This document shows positions 14,681-23,751 of a stretch of 64,000 nucleotides of DNA, in pieces. The notes under the pieces were generated by a model. It had not been told where the DNA came from and did not search any database. It saw only the letters and a list, made by a program, of their open reading frames with translations. The number at the start of each line of letters is the position of its first letter. The first letter of the stretch is position 1. Made by a program: the position numbers and the translations under genes. Source of the stretch: Methylomarinovum tepidoasis (lineage in GTDB: Bacteria; Pseudomonadota; Gammaproteobacteria; Methylococcales; Methylothermaceae); NCBI RefSeq assembly GCF_030294985.1, contig NZ_AP024718.1, positions 1,255,001-1,319,000 on the forward strand, given 5' to 3'.

Positions 14681-14742
14681 GACCTTTCCTTATCGTTCAA
14701 AATTTGAAACTTTACGGGAAAAGCTGTTGTCCGATCAAGCAG

Positions 14743-14771
14743 TTGACTTGGAAAAACCGCAGGCGTACAGT
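14743..14771 (+). promoter_or_regulatory. Candidate sigma-70 promoter for the small membrane protein gene
   Basis: TTGACT (14743-14748) and TACAGT (14766-14771) are spaced by 17 bases, 32 bases before the ATG at 14803. The -35 box matches consensus at five of six positions. Confidence 0.55.
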
Positions 14772-14802
14772 GCCGGTGTTGACCTTTCCAGAGGTAAGAC
14801 CG

Positions 14803-15030
14803 ATGTACGAGTTCTTCGAGGCTTTCAACACCTATGCCGCCACCCATCCGGAAGTCCTCAAGGTCATGCACGTGCTGTTCTGGCTGCGCTGGTGGCTGTT
14901 CGTCGCCCTGATCGGCGCCTTCATCTATCTGATGTGGGCCGACCGCCGCCGCTATCTGGCCGAGCAGCGCCGCAAGGAGGTGCTGCTTGGACGGGAGCCG
15001 GCATCCGGGCGTAGTCGTTTCATCGCTTGA
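14803..15030 (+). CDS. Small inner-membrane protein of unknown function
   Basis: A 75-residue protein starting MYEFFEAFNTYAATHPEVLK. It has one strongly hydrophobic helix (WLRWWLFVALIGAFIYLMW, about residues 26-45) and a highly basic C-terminal tail (DRRRYLAEQRRKE). I do not recognise the family. The start is the ATG at 14803, which has GAGG seven bases upstream and a good promoter before it; an upstream in-frame ATG at 14704 would lie ahead of that promoter. It is transcribed alone, divergently from the transporter gene, with a palindrome after it. The basic tail suggests an inside-facing C-terminus. Confidence 0.6.
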   Translation: MYEFFEAFNTYAATHPEVLKVMHVLFWLRWWLFVALIGAFIYLMWADRRRYLAEQRRKEVLLGREPASGRSRFIA

Positions 15031-15060
15031 AATCTCCCAAAACGTCCCCATAGGAAAGCG

Positions 15061-15080
15061 ACGGCCCGCATGCGGGCCGT
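15061..15080. terminator. GC-rich palindrome between the small membrane protein gene and htpG
   Basis: ACGGCCCGCA followed directly by TGCGGGCCGT is a perfect 20-base palindrome. As RNA it gives an eight-base GC-rich stem with a four-base loop, followed by TTGTCGTT. The position, 30 bases after a stop codon and before the next gene, suits a terminator, but the T-run is interrupted. Confidence 0.45.
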
Positions 15081-15113
15081 TGTCGTTCGACTGTGGAGGA
15101 AACGGACAGAATC

Positions 15114-17003
15114 ATGAGCGAAACCCTGCAGAATCCGGAAACCATTGGCTTTCAGGCCGAAGCCCGTCAGGTTCTGGACCTGATGATCCATTCCCTGTAC
15201 AGCAATAAGGAAGTCTTTCTGCGCGAGCTGATTTCCAACGCCGCCGATGCGGCCGAAAAGCTGCGCTTCCTGGCTTTGGGCGACGAAGGGCTGTACGAGG
15301 GCGACAGCGACCTGAAGATCTGGATCGACGTCGACAAGAACGCCCGCACCCTGACGGTGCGCGACAATGGCATCGGCATGACCCGTCAGGAGGTCATCGA
15401 CCACATCGGCACCATTGCCCGTTCCGGCACCCGCAAGTTCCTGGAGTCGCTCACCGGCGACCAGGCCAAGGACAGCCAGCTCATCGGCCAGTTCGGGGTC
15501 GGGTTCTACTCCGCCTTCATCGTCGCCGACCGGGTGACCCTGGAGACCCGCAAGGCCGGGGTGCCGGCGGAGGAGGGGGTGCGCTGGGAATCCGACGGCC
15601 AGGGGGAATACCGGATCGCCACCGTCACCCGGCCGCGGAGGGGAACGGCGGTGACCCTGCACCTGCGCGAGGGGGAGGACGAGTTTCTCGATCCGGTGCG
15701 CCTGCGCCAGCTGATCCGCAAGTTCTCCGACCACATCCCCATCCCCATCGTCATGAAGAAGGAAAACGGCGATGGCGAGGAGGTGGTCAACAAGGCCTCG
15801 GCGCTGTGGACTCGCCCCCGCGACGAGATCCGCCCGGACGAGTACGAGGAATTCTACAAGCACGTGGCCCACGATTTCGAAGGGCCGTTGGCCTGGCTCC
15901 ACAGCCGGGTGGAAGGCGCCAGCGACGAATACACCCTGCTGCTTTACCTTCCCAGGCGCGCCCCTTTCGACCTGTGGGACCGCGAGCCCGCCCACGGGGT
16001 GAAGCTGTACGTGCGCCGGGTTTTCATCATGGAAGATCCCAAGCTGATGCCGCGCTACCTGCGTTTCGTCCGCGGCATCATCGATTCCGACAGCCTGCCC
16101 CTCAACGTTTCCCGCGAGATCCTGCAGGAGAACCGGGCCCTGGAGCGGATCCGCGCCGGGGCGGTGAAGAAGGTCCTGGGGCTTTTGGAGGATCTGGCCA
16201 AGAACGAGCCGGACAAGTACCGTACCTTCTGGGAGCAGTTCGGCACCGTGCTGAAAGAGGGGGTCATCGAGGACCCGAAGCACCGCGACCGCATCGCCAG
16301 GCTGCTGCGCTTCGCCTCCACCCGGGACGAGGGCGGAGAAATTTCCCTGGCCGACTACGTGGCGCGGATGAAGGAGGGCCAGGAAAAGATCTACTACTTG
16401 GTGGCGGAGAACGAGCAGGCGGCCAGAAACAGCCCCCATCTGGAAGTGTTCCGCCACAAGGGCATCGAGGTACTGCTGCTGTGGGAGCCGGTGGACGAGT
16501 GGCTGGTGGCCCATCTGACCGAGTTCGAGGGCAAACCGCTGCAGTCGGTGGCCAAGGGCGAGCTGGATCTGGGGCGGCTGGCCGACGACAACGAGAAAAA
16601 GGCTCAGGAAATGGTGGCCCAGGCGTTTCAGGACGCCCTGGACAAAATCCGCAAGGCCCTGGCCGGGCGGGTGGCCGACGTCAAGCTCAGCCGGCGCCTG
16701 ACCGACTCGCCCGCCTGTCTGGTGTTGGATGCCTACGGGCTGAGCCGGCGGATGGAAAGCATCCTGAAGGCTTCGGGGCAGTTGGTGCCCGGGAGCTCCA
16801 AGCCGATTCTGGAGATCAATCCCAAACACCCACTGGTCGAACGCCTGCGGGATGAGCGCGACTCAAAACGTTTCGACGATCTGAGCCATTTGCTGTACGA
16901 TCAGGCGGTGCTGGCCGAAGGCGGCCAGCTCGAAGATCCCGCGGCCTTCGTGCGGCGCTTCAACGCCCTGTTGCAGGAGGCCCTGGGACAAAAACAAGCA
17001 TAG
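15114..17003 (+). CDS. htpG: Chaperone HtpG (bacterial Hsp90)
   Basis: An ATP-dependent cytoplasmic chaperone of 629 residues. The N-terminal GHKL ATPase domain shows [24 protein letters not shown] and [11 protein letters not shown]. The middle domain has [13 protein letters not shown] and LNVSREILQ with the catalytic Arg region. The C-terminal dimerisation domain ends near residue 629, the usual HtpG length. ATG at 15114 begins [16 protein letters not shown], where homology starts; a GTG at 15093 in frame is possible because GGAGG lies nearer to it, so the start is slightly uncertain. The next gene follows after 22 bases. Confidence 0.96.
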   Translation: MSETLQNPETIGFQAEARQVLDLMIHSLYSNKEVFLRELISNAADAAEKLRFLALGDEGLYEGDSDLKIWIDVDKNARTLTVRDNGIGMTRQEVIDHIGTIARSGTRKFLESLTGDQAKDSQLIGQFGVGFYSAFIVADRVTLETRKAGVPAEEGVRWESDGQGEYRIATVTRPRRGTAVTLHLREGEDEFLDPVRLRQLIRKFSDHIPIPIVMKKENGDGEEVVNKASALWTRPRDEIRPDEYEEFYKHVAHDFEGPLAWLHSRVEGASDEYTLLLYLPRRAPFDLWDREPAHGVKLYVRRVFIMEDPKLMPRYLRFVRGIIDSDSLPLNVSREILQENRALERIRAGAVKKVLGLLEDLAKNEPDKYRTFWEQFGTVLKEGVIEDPKHRDRIARLLRFASTRDEGGEISLADYVARMKEGQEKIYYLVAENEQAARNSPHLEVFRHKGIEVLLLWEPVDEWLVAHLTEFEGKPLQSVAKGELDLGRLADDNEKKAQEMVAQAFQDALDKIRKALAGRVADVKLSRRLTDSPACLVLDAYGLSRRMESILKASGQLVPGSSKPILEINPKHPLVERLRDERDSKRFDDLSHLLYDQAVLAEGGQLEDPAAFVRRFNALLQEALGQKQA

Positions 17004-17025
17004 ACGACGGAAGAGGAGGTGAACC

Positions 17026-17244
17026 ATGTTGAAACTGCAACCCAATGTCGGCCGCAAGGACCGGCTGATCCGCATCATCGCCGGCGTGGCCATCGCCGGT
17101 GCCGGTCTGTATTTCAAGCAGTGGTGGGGGATACTCGGCCTGATCCCCATCGCCACTGCGGTGCTGCGTTGGTGCCCGGCCTACGTGCCCTTGAACATGG
17201 ACACCCGCGAACCGGACGAGAAGCAGGAGGAAGGCGCCGGCTGA
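17026..17244 (+). CDS. DUF2892 (YgaP-like) membrane protein
   Basis: A 72-residue protein starting MLKLQPNVGRKDRLIRIIAG, the hallmark N-terminus of DUF2892 proteins, followed by two hydrophobic helices (IIAGVAIAGAGLYF and WGILGLIPIATAVLRWCPAY) and an acidic tail. The CPAYVPL motif resembles the membrane part of the rhodanese-like YgaP. No rhodanese domain is present. GAGGTG precedes the ATG, and a clear terminator follows. Likely an inner-membrane protein of unknown function, possibly cotranscribed with htpG. Confidence 0.8.
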   Translation: MLKLQPNVGRKDRLIRIIAGVAIAGAGLYFKQWWGILGLIPIATAVLRWCPAYVPLNMDTREPDEKQEEGAG

Positions 17245-17248
17245 GGGG

Positions 17249-17277
17249 CGGCGGTGGCCAGGGAAGGCCGCCGTTTT
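17249..17277 (+). terminator. Rho-independent terminator after the DUF2892 gene
   Basis: CGGCGG (17249-17254) pairs with CCGCCG (17268-17273), directly followed by TTTT. The 13-base loop can add a short internal GGCC pairing. It starts five bases after the stop codon and separates the htpG transcript from the tRNA gene. Confidence 0.65.
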
Positions 17278-17287
17278 GAAATAGCGC

Positions 17288-17315
17288 TTGCATAGGACGA
17301 AAAAATCCATAAAAT
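17288..17315 (+). promoter_or_regulatory. Candidate promoter for tRNA-Val
   Basis: TTGCAT (17288-17293) and TAAAAT (17310-17315) are spaced by 16 bases and lie 13 bases before the first base of the tRNA. The -10 box matches consensus at five of six positions. Confidence 0.6.
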
Positions 17316-17328
17316 AACCTGCACCTCA

Positions 17329-17402
17329 GGCGCGTAGCTCAGTGGGAGAGCACTGCCTTCACACGGCAGGGGTCGGCAGTTCAATCCTGCCCGCGCCTAC
17401 CA
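17329..17402 (+). tRNA. tRNA-Val (anticodon CAC)
   Basis: A 74-base cloverleaf with the CCA end encoded. The acceptor stem is GGCGCG(T)/(T..)CGCGCC, the D-arm GCTCAGTGGGAGAGC, and the anticodon stem CTGCC/GGCAG holds the seven-base loop TTCACAC. The anticodon is CAC at 17360-17362, which reads GUG valine codons. The T-arm has the GTTCAATCC core. It lies between a terminator and the DUF3014 gene and has its own promoter-like boxes. Confidence 0.95.
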
Positions 17403-17442
17403 TTTCCCTCCTGTTTTCTCCCATTCCTTCCCAGGATTCGCC

Positions 17443-18327
17443 ATGACCGATCCATCCAAGATCGACCTGACACCCTCCCCCCTGCGCCGCATCCTCTGGT
17501 CCCTGGTCATGATCGCCTTGATCGCCGGCACGGGTTACGTGCTGTGGCGGGCCTATCAGCTCAAACAGGCGGCGGTGCTGGAAGAGGAAGAAGGAGCGGC
17601 GATCAAGCAATATCCTGCGGCGCCCGGAGCGGAGTCCCCGGATCAGACGCCGCAGGAAGAAGCCAGCGGGGATGAGGGCGCCGACGAGTTCGTCGCCCGC
17701 GCCGACACCACGGTGGAATTCTCCCCGCCGCCGACGGCGATCGAGGCCAGCGACGCCTGGCTCAGAACCGAACTTCCCAAGGTCAACCGCAATCCCCGGT
17801 TCCATCAGTGGCTGGCGGAAACCAACGACCTGCTGCGCAAGGCGGTGCTGCTGGTCAGCGAAGTCTCCCAAGGCAAGGTGCCGCGCAAGGCTTTCGCCTT
17901 CTGGGCGCCCGAAGAACCTTTCCGCGCCCGGGAAACGGGTGACGGGCAATATGTGATCGATCCGGCCGGCTATCACCGTTACGATTTGCTGGCGGCCGCC
18001 GTGGAAGCTTTCGACATGGATCTGCTGTGGCGCCTGTACCAGCTCGCCAAGCCGCTGGTGGACCGGGTCTATGCCGAATTCGCGCCTCCGGGCAGCCGTT
18101 TCGAAGATACCCTGCTGAAGGCCGCCGAGCATCTGCTGCAGACGCCTCAGCCACGCGGCGAGATCCGGCTGGTCAAGCCTTCGGTGATGTACAAGTTCGC
18201 TGACCCAAAGCTGGAAGGCTTAAGTCCGGCGCAGAAGCAACTGCTGCGGATGGGGCCGGTGAATGCCGCCATCGTCAAGCATCAGCTGGGTCTGCTGCGG
18301 GGATTGCTCTTGGCGGGCAGGACATAA
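17443..18327 (+). CDS. DUF3014 domain protein, membrane-anchored
   Basis: A 294-residue protein with one N-terminal transmembrane helix (ILWSLVMIALIAGTGYVLW, residues 15-35), an acidic proline-rich linker (about 40-90) and a folded C-terminal DUF3014 region containing SDAWLRTELPKV, FWAPEEPF, YHRYDLLAAAVEAFD and LLRMGPVNAAIVKHQL. Orientation rules suggest the large domain is periplasmic. The function of the family is unknown. It stands alone between tRNA-Val and the convergent lon gene. Confidence 0.8.
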   Translation: MTDPSKIDLTPSPLRRILWSLVMIALIAGTGYVLWRAYQLKQAAVLEEEEGAAIKQYPAAPGAESPDQTPQEEASGDEGADEFVARADTTVEFSPPPTAIEASDAWLRTELPKVNRNPRFHQWLAETNDLLRKAVLLVSEVSQGKVPRKAFAFWAPEEPFRARETGDGQYVIDPAGYHRYDLLAAAVEAFDMDLLWRLYQLAKPLVDRVYAEFAPPGSRFEDTLLKAAEHLLQTPQPRGEIRLVKPSVMYKFADPKLEGLSPAQKQLLRMGPVNAAIVKHQLGLLRGLLLAGRT

Positions 18328-18337
18328 ACGCTATGCA

Positions 18338-18367
18338 CCGAGGATGGGCCAAACGCCTCATCCTCGG
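18338..18367. terminator. Hairpin between DUF3014 gene and lon (convergent)
   Basis: CCGAGGATG (18338-18346) pairs perfectly with CATCCTCGG (18359-18367), with a 12-base loop. The hairpin lies between two convergent genes and could serve either, although neither side carries a long T-run (plus strand continues CGCAATTTC). Confidence 0.5.
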
Positions 18368-18381
18368 CGCAATTTCAATCG

Positions 18382-20757
18382 CTACGGCTTCAGCACCTCG
18401 GGCCCGATGGCCTCGGCGATGGCCTGATCGACGTTCTCCAGCCAGACGAAGCGCAGTTTCTCCTGTGCTTCCTCGGGGATGTCCTCCCACTCTTTCTTGT
18501 TGCGGGCCGGCAGCATCACGGTTTCGATGCCGGCCTGCAGCGCCGCCAGCACCTTCTCCTTGATGCCGCCCACCGGCAGCACCAGTCCGCGCAGGCTGAT
18601 TTCGCCGGTCATGGCCACGTCCGGACGCACCGGCTTGTCGGTGAACAGCGAAACCAGGGCGACGAAGATCGCCACCCCCGCGCTGGGGCCGTCCTTGGGC
18701 GTGGCGCCGGCGGGAACGTGGACGTGGACGTCGCATTCACCGAACACCTTGGGGTCGATCCCCAGCCTGTCGCTGCGGGCCTTGACCAGGGTCAGGGCGG
18801 CCTGGGCGCTTTCCTTCATCACGTCGCCCAGGTGGCCGGTGAGGATCAGCTTGCCGTTGCCCGGGGTTTTGGTGGCTTCGATGAAGAGGATGTCACCGCC
18901 GACCGGAGTCCAGGCCAGGCCGGTGGCCACCCCCGGCACGCTGGTGCGCATCGCCACCTCGTTCTCGTAACGGGGCGGTCCGAGGATCTTCTGGATGTCG
19001 TCGGCATCGATGCGGATGTGGTCCGCCTTGCCCTCGGCGATCTGCACCGCGGCCCAGCGGAACACCGCGCCGATCTCCCGCTCCAGATTGCGCACCCCGG
19101 CCTCGCGGGTGTAATGGCGGATGATGGCGCGGATGGCCTCGGCGGTGATTTCCACTTGCTCCGGCTTCAGCCCGCAGGCCTCCAGCTGGCGTCTGACCAG
19201 GTAGCGGCGGGCGATGTGGAGCTTGTCGGTTTCGGTGTAGCCCGGAATCTCGATGAGCTCCATGCGGTCGAGCAGCGGCCGCGGGATGGTGTCGAGCACG
19301 TTGGCGGTGCAGATGAACATCACCTTGCTGAGGTCGAAGGGCACGCCCAGGTAGTTGTCCACGAAGCTGGCGTTCTGCTCGGGATCGAGCACCTCGAGCA
19401 GGGCGGCGGCCGGATCGCCGTGGAAGGCTCCCATGCCGAGCTTGTCGATCTCGTCGAGCATCATCACGCAGTTCCTGGCGCCGGCCTTGCGGATCGCCTG
19501 GATGATCTTGCCGGGCATGGCGCCGATGTAGGTGCGGCGGTGGCCGCGGATTTCGGCCTCGTCGTGGACGCCCCCCAGGGCGACGCGCACGAACTTGCGC
19601 CCGGTGGCCTTGGCGATGGACTGGCCCAGGGAAGTCTTGCCGACGCCCGGAGGGCCCACGAAGCACAGGATCGGCCCCTTGCCCTGGGGATTGAGCTTGC
19701 GCACCGCCAGATATTCGAGGATGCGGCGTTTGACCTTCTCCAGGTCGTGATGGTCCTCGTCGAGGATGCGCCGGGCTTCCTCGATGTCGAGCTTCTCCTC
19801 GGTCTCCTTCGACCATGGCAGCTCGATGAGCCACTCCAGATAGGTGCGCAGCATGCCGTATTCGGCCTGGGATTCGTGCATCCGCTCCAGGCGCTTGAGC
19901 TCCTTGAGGGCGTGTTCCTTGACCTCTTCGGGCATGCCGGCCTCTTCGATGGCTTGGCGCAATTCCTCGATGTCGGCGCCTTCCTCCTCCTCGCCCAGTT
20001 CCTTCTGGATGGTCTTGAGCTGTTCGCGCAGCAGATATTCGCGCTGGCGCTCGTCCATGGTCTTTTTGGTGCGCTCGGAAATCTCCTTCGACAGCTTCAA
20101 CACCTCCAGACGGTGCGCGACGTGGTCGAGGAGCTTGTCGAGGCGCTCGGCGACGTCGAGGGTCTCCAGCAGCTTTTGCTTTTCTTCGGCTTCGATGTCG
20201 ATGAAGGCGGCGATCATGTCCGCCAGCATCGCCGGGTCGGTGATCTGCTGGACCGCGTTGACCAGCTCCGAGGGCGCCTGGGGCATCAGTTCCAGCAGTT
20301 CGCCGATCAGCTCCTTGAGGCGCACCATGCGCGCCTCCACCTCCGGCCGCTGGCTTTCCTCCGCCTCCGTGGACGCGATCGGTTCGATTTCTGCCACCAG
20401 GAAGGGGTAGCCCTCCTTGAATTCCTTGACCCGGAAGCGTTCCTCCCCCTGCACCACGATGTGGTGGGTGCCGTCGGGGCCGGTGACGTAACGCAGGATG
20501 GTGGCGGTGGTGCCGACGGGATACAGGTCGCTGGGCATCGGGTTGTCGATGCCGGGGTCCTTCTGCAGCAGCAGCCCCACCGGCTGTTCCGCCTTGAGCG
20601 CCTGCTGGGCCGCGGCGATGGATCGGTCGCGGCCGATGCTCAACGGGATGATGACCCCGGGAAACAGCACCACGTTGCGCACCGGAATGATGGGAACGGT
20701 ACCCTCGGGCAGTTGGAGCGGGGCTTTTTCGGTGTTCTGGTTCTGCGTTTCGCTCAT
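18382..20757 (-). CDS. lon: ATP-dependent protease Lon
   Basis: A 791-residue AAA+ serine protease that degrades damaged and regulatory proteins. The N-terminal LON substrate domain (about 20-215, starting VPIIPVRNVVLFPGV) and coiled helical linker precede the ATPase with Walker A GPPGVGKTS and Walker B MLDEID. The protease domain holds the catalytic Ser in KDGPSAGVAIF and Lys in GGIKEKVLAAL. The size matches LonA. The hsp20 gene ends 11 bases upstream, so heat-shock protein and protease probably share a transcript. Confidence 0.97.
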   Translation of the reverse strand: MSETQNQNTEKAPLQLPEGTVPIIPVRNVVLFPGVIIPLSIGRDRSIAAAQQALKAEQPVGLLLQKDPGIDNPMPSDLYPVGTTATILRYVTGPDGTHHIVVQGEERFRVKEFKEGYPFLVAEIEPIASTEAEESQRPEVEARMVRLKELIGELLELMPQAPSELVNAVQQITDPAMLADMIAAFIDIEAEEKQKLLETLDVAERLDKLLDHVAHRLEVLKLSKEISERTKKTMDERQREYLLREQLKTIQKELGEEEEGADIEELRQAIEEAGMPEEVKEHALKELKRLERMHESQAEYGMLRTYLEWLIELPWSKETEEKLDIEEARRILDEDHHDLEKVKRRILEYLAVRKLNPQGKGPILCFVGPPGVGKTSLGQSIAKATGRKFVRVALGGVHDEAEIRGHRRTYIGAMPGKIIQAIRKAGARNCVMMLDEIDKLGMGAFHGDPAAALLEVLDPEQNASFVDNYLGVPFDLSKVMFICTANVLDTIPRPLLDRMELIEIPGYTETDKLHIARRYLVRRQLEACGLKPEQVEITAEAIRAIIRHYTREAGVRNLEREIGAVFRWAAVQIAEGKADHIRIDADDIQKILGPPRYENEVAMRTSVPGVATGLAWTPVGGDILFIEATKTPGNGKLILTGHLGDVMKESAQAALTLVKARSDRLGIDPKVFGECDVHVHVPAGATPKDGPSAGVAIFVALVSLFTDKPVRPDVAMTGEISLRGLVLPVGGIKEKVLAALQAGIETVMLPARNKKEWEDIPEEAQEKLRFVWLENVDQAIAEAIGPEVLKP

Positions 20758-20768
20758 AAGCGTATTCC

Positions 20769-21176
20769 TTACGTCAGTTTACGGAATCCGAGCCTCAGGC
20801 AGCCGTGGCGAAAGCTGGATTCGGCCAGCTCGTAGCGCCCGGGCGGCAGATGAATGCGGCGTTCGAAGCGGCCGTAGGGAATCTCCAGCCGGTGAATTTG
20901 CAGGGTGTCGGGGGTCACCGGTGGTGGCCGGTGGCCGCTGATCCGTACCATGCCGCCTTCCAGCAGCACTTCCACCTCCTCGGCAGGGACGCCGGGGAGC
21001 ACCACGTTGATGTGGAGCACATCGAAGGTTTCGACGATGTCCACCGGGGGCTCCCAGGCCGGCAACCGGGCTCCGGAGCGCTGGACCTGAAACAACAGCC
21101 GGTTGAAGCGCTCGGCCTTTTCCAGCATTTCGATGGCTTGCAGCCACATCCATTCGAGCGGGTCGGATCGTTGCAT
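20769..21176 (-). CDS. Small heat-shock protein (Hsp20/alpha-crystallin family)
   Basis: A 135-residue holdase-type chaperone. The alpha-crystallin domain spans about 45-135, with PPVDIVETFDVLHINVVLPGV at its start and the ISGHRP beta strand and FERRIHLPPGRYE region later. The C-terminal IxI motif of classical Hsp20s is not evident, and the protein ends shortly after the domain. The ATG at 21176 is chosen because AGAGGGA lies at the right distance; an open frame further up has no ribosome site. It is directly upstream of lon (11 bases), suggesting shared stress regulation. Confidence 0.82.
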   Translation of the reverse strand: MQRSDPLEWMWLQAIEMLEKAERFNRLLFQVQRSGARLPAWEPPVDIVETFDVLHINVVLPGVPAEEVEVLLEGGMVRISGHRPPPVTPDTLQIHRLEIPYGRFERRIHLPPGRYELAESSFRHGCLRLGFRKLT

Positions 21177-21269
21177 CGAAATCCCTCTTGGTTGGTCGTC
21201 GTGTGGGCGGTGGGCCACCCTGGTAAAAATGGGGTCTTTGAAGGGAAAAACCAACAGGCGTTGTCGCGT

Positions 21270-21845
21270 TCAATGAGACGCCAACAGGCGCTCGAGTTCC
21301 CCGAGATTGTCTTCCGGCACTTCGAGGATGACCTTGACCCGGGGCCCGTAGTCCGCATCGAGAATCCGGGCGCCGAGCGGTGCCAGCTGGCGCTCCAGAT
21401 TCTGGAAACGGGCGTAATCGACTTCCGCCTCCACCCGCCGGTAGATGACGTGAGGGACGATGCGGGCCTGTTCCAATACCTGCTTGGCCGCGTGGCCGTA
21501 AGCCCGGGCCAGGCCCCCGGCGCCGAGCTTGATGCCGCCGAAATAACGGATCACCGCCAGGCAGACGTTGACCAGCTGCCTGCCTTGCAGATGAGTGAGG
21601 ATGGGGCGACCGGCAGTGCCGGAGGGTTCGCCGGCGTCGAAGGCACGTTCGCGCAGTCCCTGGGGCGTTTCGATGCGCCAGGCGTAGGTTAGATGGCTGG
21701 CCTGGGGATGGCGCCGGGCCAGGCCGGTCAGGAAGGCTTCCAGCTCGGTGCCGTCGGCCGTAGGGGCGATGACGGCGATGAAGCGCGAGCGTTTGATTTC
21801 GTATTCCGCCTCGGCCGGCTCGCGGACGGTGAAGACCTGGCTCAT
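21270..21845 (-). CDS. YigZ/IMPACT family protein
   Basis: A 191-residue two-domain protein. The N-terminal UPF0029 (Impact) domain contains EIKRSRFIAVIAP, DAGEPSGTAGRPIL and VIRYFGGIKLGAGGLARAYG. The C-terminal DUF1949-like domain covers about 130-190. Members are conserved across bacteria; the eukaryotic relative IMPACT inhibits Gcn2, while the bacterial role (YigZ) is not settled. ATG at 21845 overlaps the pncB stop in ATGA, so it is translated with the NAD-salvage genes, though a functional link is unproven. Confidence 0.9.
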   Translation of the reverse strand: MSQVFTVREPAEAEYEIKRSRFIAVIAPTADGTELEAFLTGLARRHPQASHLTYAWRIETPQGLRERAFDAGEPSGTAGRPILTHLQGRQLVNVCLAVIRYFGGIKLGAGGLARAYGHAAKQVLEQARIVPHVIYRRVEAEVDYARFQNLERQLAPLGARILDADYGPRVKVILEVPEDNLGELERLLASH

Positions 21846-23173
21846 GCCAGCCCCAGACAGCGGTCGGTTTCCTCGGTGAGTCGCCGCAGGGCCGGGGAGA
21901 TTTCCACCGGGTAAGTAGCGCTGCTGTCGATGTTTTTAAGTGCTTCCGGCAGGCGTTCCAGCTGGGCGACGATCCGGTCACGGATGCCGGTCAGCGATTC
22001 CGGCGGCTGTAGGCGTTTTCCCTGCCGCATCACCGGTTGCAGCAGCGCCTGCCCTTCGAGGTGGTCGTCGGCAGTGGTGAGGACGTCGTGGTCGAAGCGC
22101 CCGGCAGGGTCGTAGTGGCGATAGACCTGCTTGGCGCCGGGCCAGGTTTGCTTGCCCTTCGAGACCTTGCGCCGGGGGATGCCGGCGTATTCCTGCAGCT
22201 TGTAGGCGCAGTTGAGATAAGGTGCGTCGCTGGATGTGGTCAGCCTGGTGCCGATGCCGAAGCCATCGATGGGGGCGGCGCGCAGTTCGGCGAGGCGGTA
22301 CTCGTCCAGATCACCGCTGGCGAAGATGCCGATCTCGGACCAGCCGGCGGCGTCCAGCCTGGCGCGCACCTGGCGGGCCAGTTCTCCTAAATCGCCGCTG
22401 TCGATCCGCACCGCCTTGATCCGGATGTCGTCTTCAGCCAGCTCCCGGGCCAGGGCGACGATCTTGTCCACGGCCTTGAGGGTGTCGTAGGTGTCGATGA
22501 GGAGGACGACGTTGTGGGGCTGCGAGCGGGCGAAGCCGCGGAAAGCGGTCAGTTCGTCGTCGTGGGCCATGATATAGGAATGGGCCATGGTGCCGAAGAT
22601 GGGGATGTCGAAGCGCTGGCCGGCGAGGACGTTGGAAGTGCCGATGAAACCGGCCAGATAGGCGGCCCGGGCCGCCAACAGGCCGGCCTCGCTGCCGTGG
22701 GCCCGGCGCAGGCCGAAGTCCACCAGGCGTTTGCCGGGAGCGGCGAGGACGCAACGGACGGCCTTGGAGGCGATCAGGGTCTGGAACTGGAGCAGATTGA
22801 TGAGACGGGTTTCCACCAGTTGGGCCTGGGGCAGGGGGGCGGTGACCCGCAGGATCGGCTCGTCGGGGAAGAAGACCGTGCCTTCCGGCATCGCGTCCAC
22901 GTCGCCTTCGAAGCGGAAGTTTTCCAGGGTGGCGAGGAAGCCGTCGTCGAAGAAGCCGGTCCGCTGCAGGTAGTCGAGTTCGGCGGCGGTGAAACGCAGG
23001 TTCTCCAGGTAGTCGAGGGCCTGTTCCAGACCGGCGGCGACGAGGAAATTCCGCCGGGGCGGCAATTTGCGCACGAACAGCTCGAACACCGCGGTTTCGG
23101 CCATGCGCTCGTGCCAGTAACCTTGGAGCATGGTGAGCTGGTAGAGATCGGTGAGCAGGACCGATGCGTTCAC
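21842..23173 (-). CDS. pncB: Nicotinate phosphoribosyltransferase
   Basis: Converts nicotinate and PRPP into nicotinate mononucleotide in NAD salvage. The 443-residue protein begins VNASVLLTDLYQLTMLQGYW, typical of the family, and carries VDFGLRRAHGSEAGLLAARA, GTMAHSYIMAH, and VRIDSGDLGELARQ in the phosphoribosyl-binding barrel. The GTG at 23173 overlaps the pncA stop (GTGA); the open frame continues upstream through pncA in another frame and is not real. Together with pncA it completes nicotinamide to nicotinate to NaMN. Confidence 0.94.
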   Translation of the reverse strand: MNASVLLTDLYQLTMLQGYWHERMAETAVFELFVRKLPPRRNFLVAAGLEQALDYLENLRFTAAELDYLQRTGFFDDGFLATLENFRFEGDVDAMPEGTVFFPDEPILRVTAPLPQAQLVETRLINLLQFQTLIASKAVRCVLAAPGKRLVDFGLRRAHGSEAGLLAARAAYLAGFIGTSNVLAGQRFDIPIFGTMAHSYIMAHDDELTAFRGFARSQPHNVVLLIDTYDTLKAVDKIVALARELAEDDIRIKAVRIDSGDLGELARQVRARLDAAGWSEIGIFASGDLDEYRLAELRAAPIDGFGIGTRLTTSSDAPYLNCAYKLQEYAGIPRRKVSKGKQTWPGAKQVYRHYDPAGRFDHDVLTTADDHLEGQALLQPVMRQGKRLQPPESLTGIRDRIVAQLERLPEALKNIDSSATYPVEISPALRRLTEETDRCLGLA

Positions 23174-23748
23174 GACAAATCCTCGAGGGTGACGAAGCGG
23201 GCGCCGAAACGGCGCATTTCTTCCAGGGCCTTGCGCTCGTCCTCCGGGTGGACGTTGACGGCACGGATGGCGTCGGTGAGCAGGAAGACCTCGAAGCCGT
23301 GACGGATGGCGTCGCGCACGGTGTTGAGGACGCAGTAGTCGGTGGCCAGGCCCCCGACGAACAGGCGGCGGATACCGCGGTCTTTCAGCCTCGCGGCCAG
23401 ATCGGTGCCTTCGAATCCGGAATAGGCTTCCCGCTCCGGCGCGGTGGCCTTGGAAACGATGATCGTGTCCTTCGGCAGCCGGAGACCGTCGGCAAATTCC
23501 GCCCCTTCCGTGCCGGCGACGCAGTGGGGTGGCCAAGGGCCTCCCTGATCGCGGAAGGAACAGTGGTTCGGTGGGTGCCAGTCGCGGGTGGCGAAGACGG
23601 GAAGTCCCCGCCGGGTGAAGCGCTCGATGTAGCGGTTGAGCACCGGTACCACTTCGTCCCCCTTCGGCACCGGCAGGGCGCCGCCGGGAAGGAAGTCCCG
23701 TTGCACATCGACGATCAGCAGGGCGTCGTGAGCCTGGAGTGCGATCAT
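23170..23748 (-). CDS. pncA: Nicotinamidase
   Basis: Hydrolyses nicotinamide to nicotinate and ammonia. The 192-residue isochorismatase-fold enzyme has the catalytic Asp in LLIVDVQRDFLPGGAL (near 14), the metal-site DWHPPNH, the catalytic Lys in IIVSKATAP, and the nucleophile Cys in GLATDYCVLNTV. It is the first gene of the pncA-pncB-yigZ coupled unit; the following start overlaps its stop by four bases. The Uma2 gene that lies on the same strand just downstream of nothing else (ends 3 bases upstream of this start) may be cotranscribed. Confidence 0.95.
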   Translation of the reverse strand: MIALQAHDALLIVDVQRDFLPGGALPVPKGDEVVPVLNRYIERFTRRGLPVFATRDWHPPNHCSFRDQGGPWPPHCVAGTEGAEFADGLRLPKDTIIVSKATAPEREAYSGFEGTDLAARLKDRGIRRLFVGGLATDYCVLNTVRDAIRHGFEVFLLTDAIRAVNVHPEDERKALEEMRRFGARFVTLEDLS

Positions 23749-23751
23749 GCT

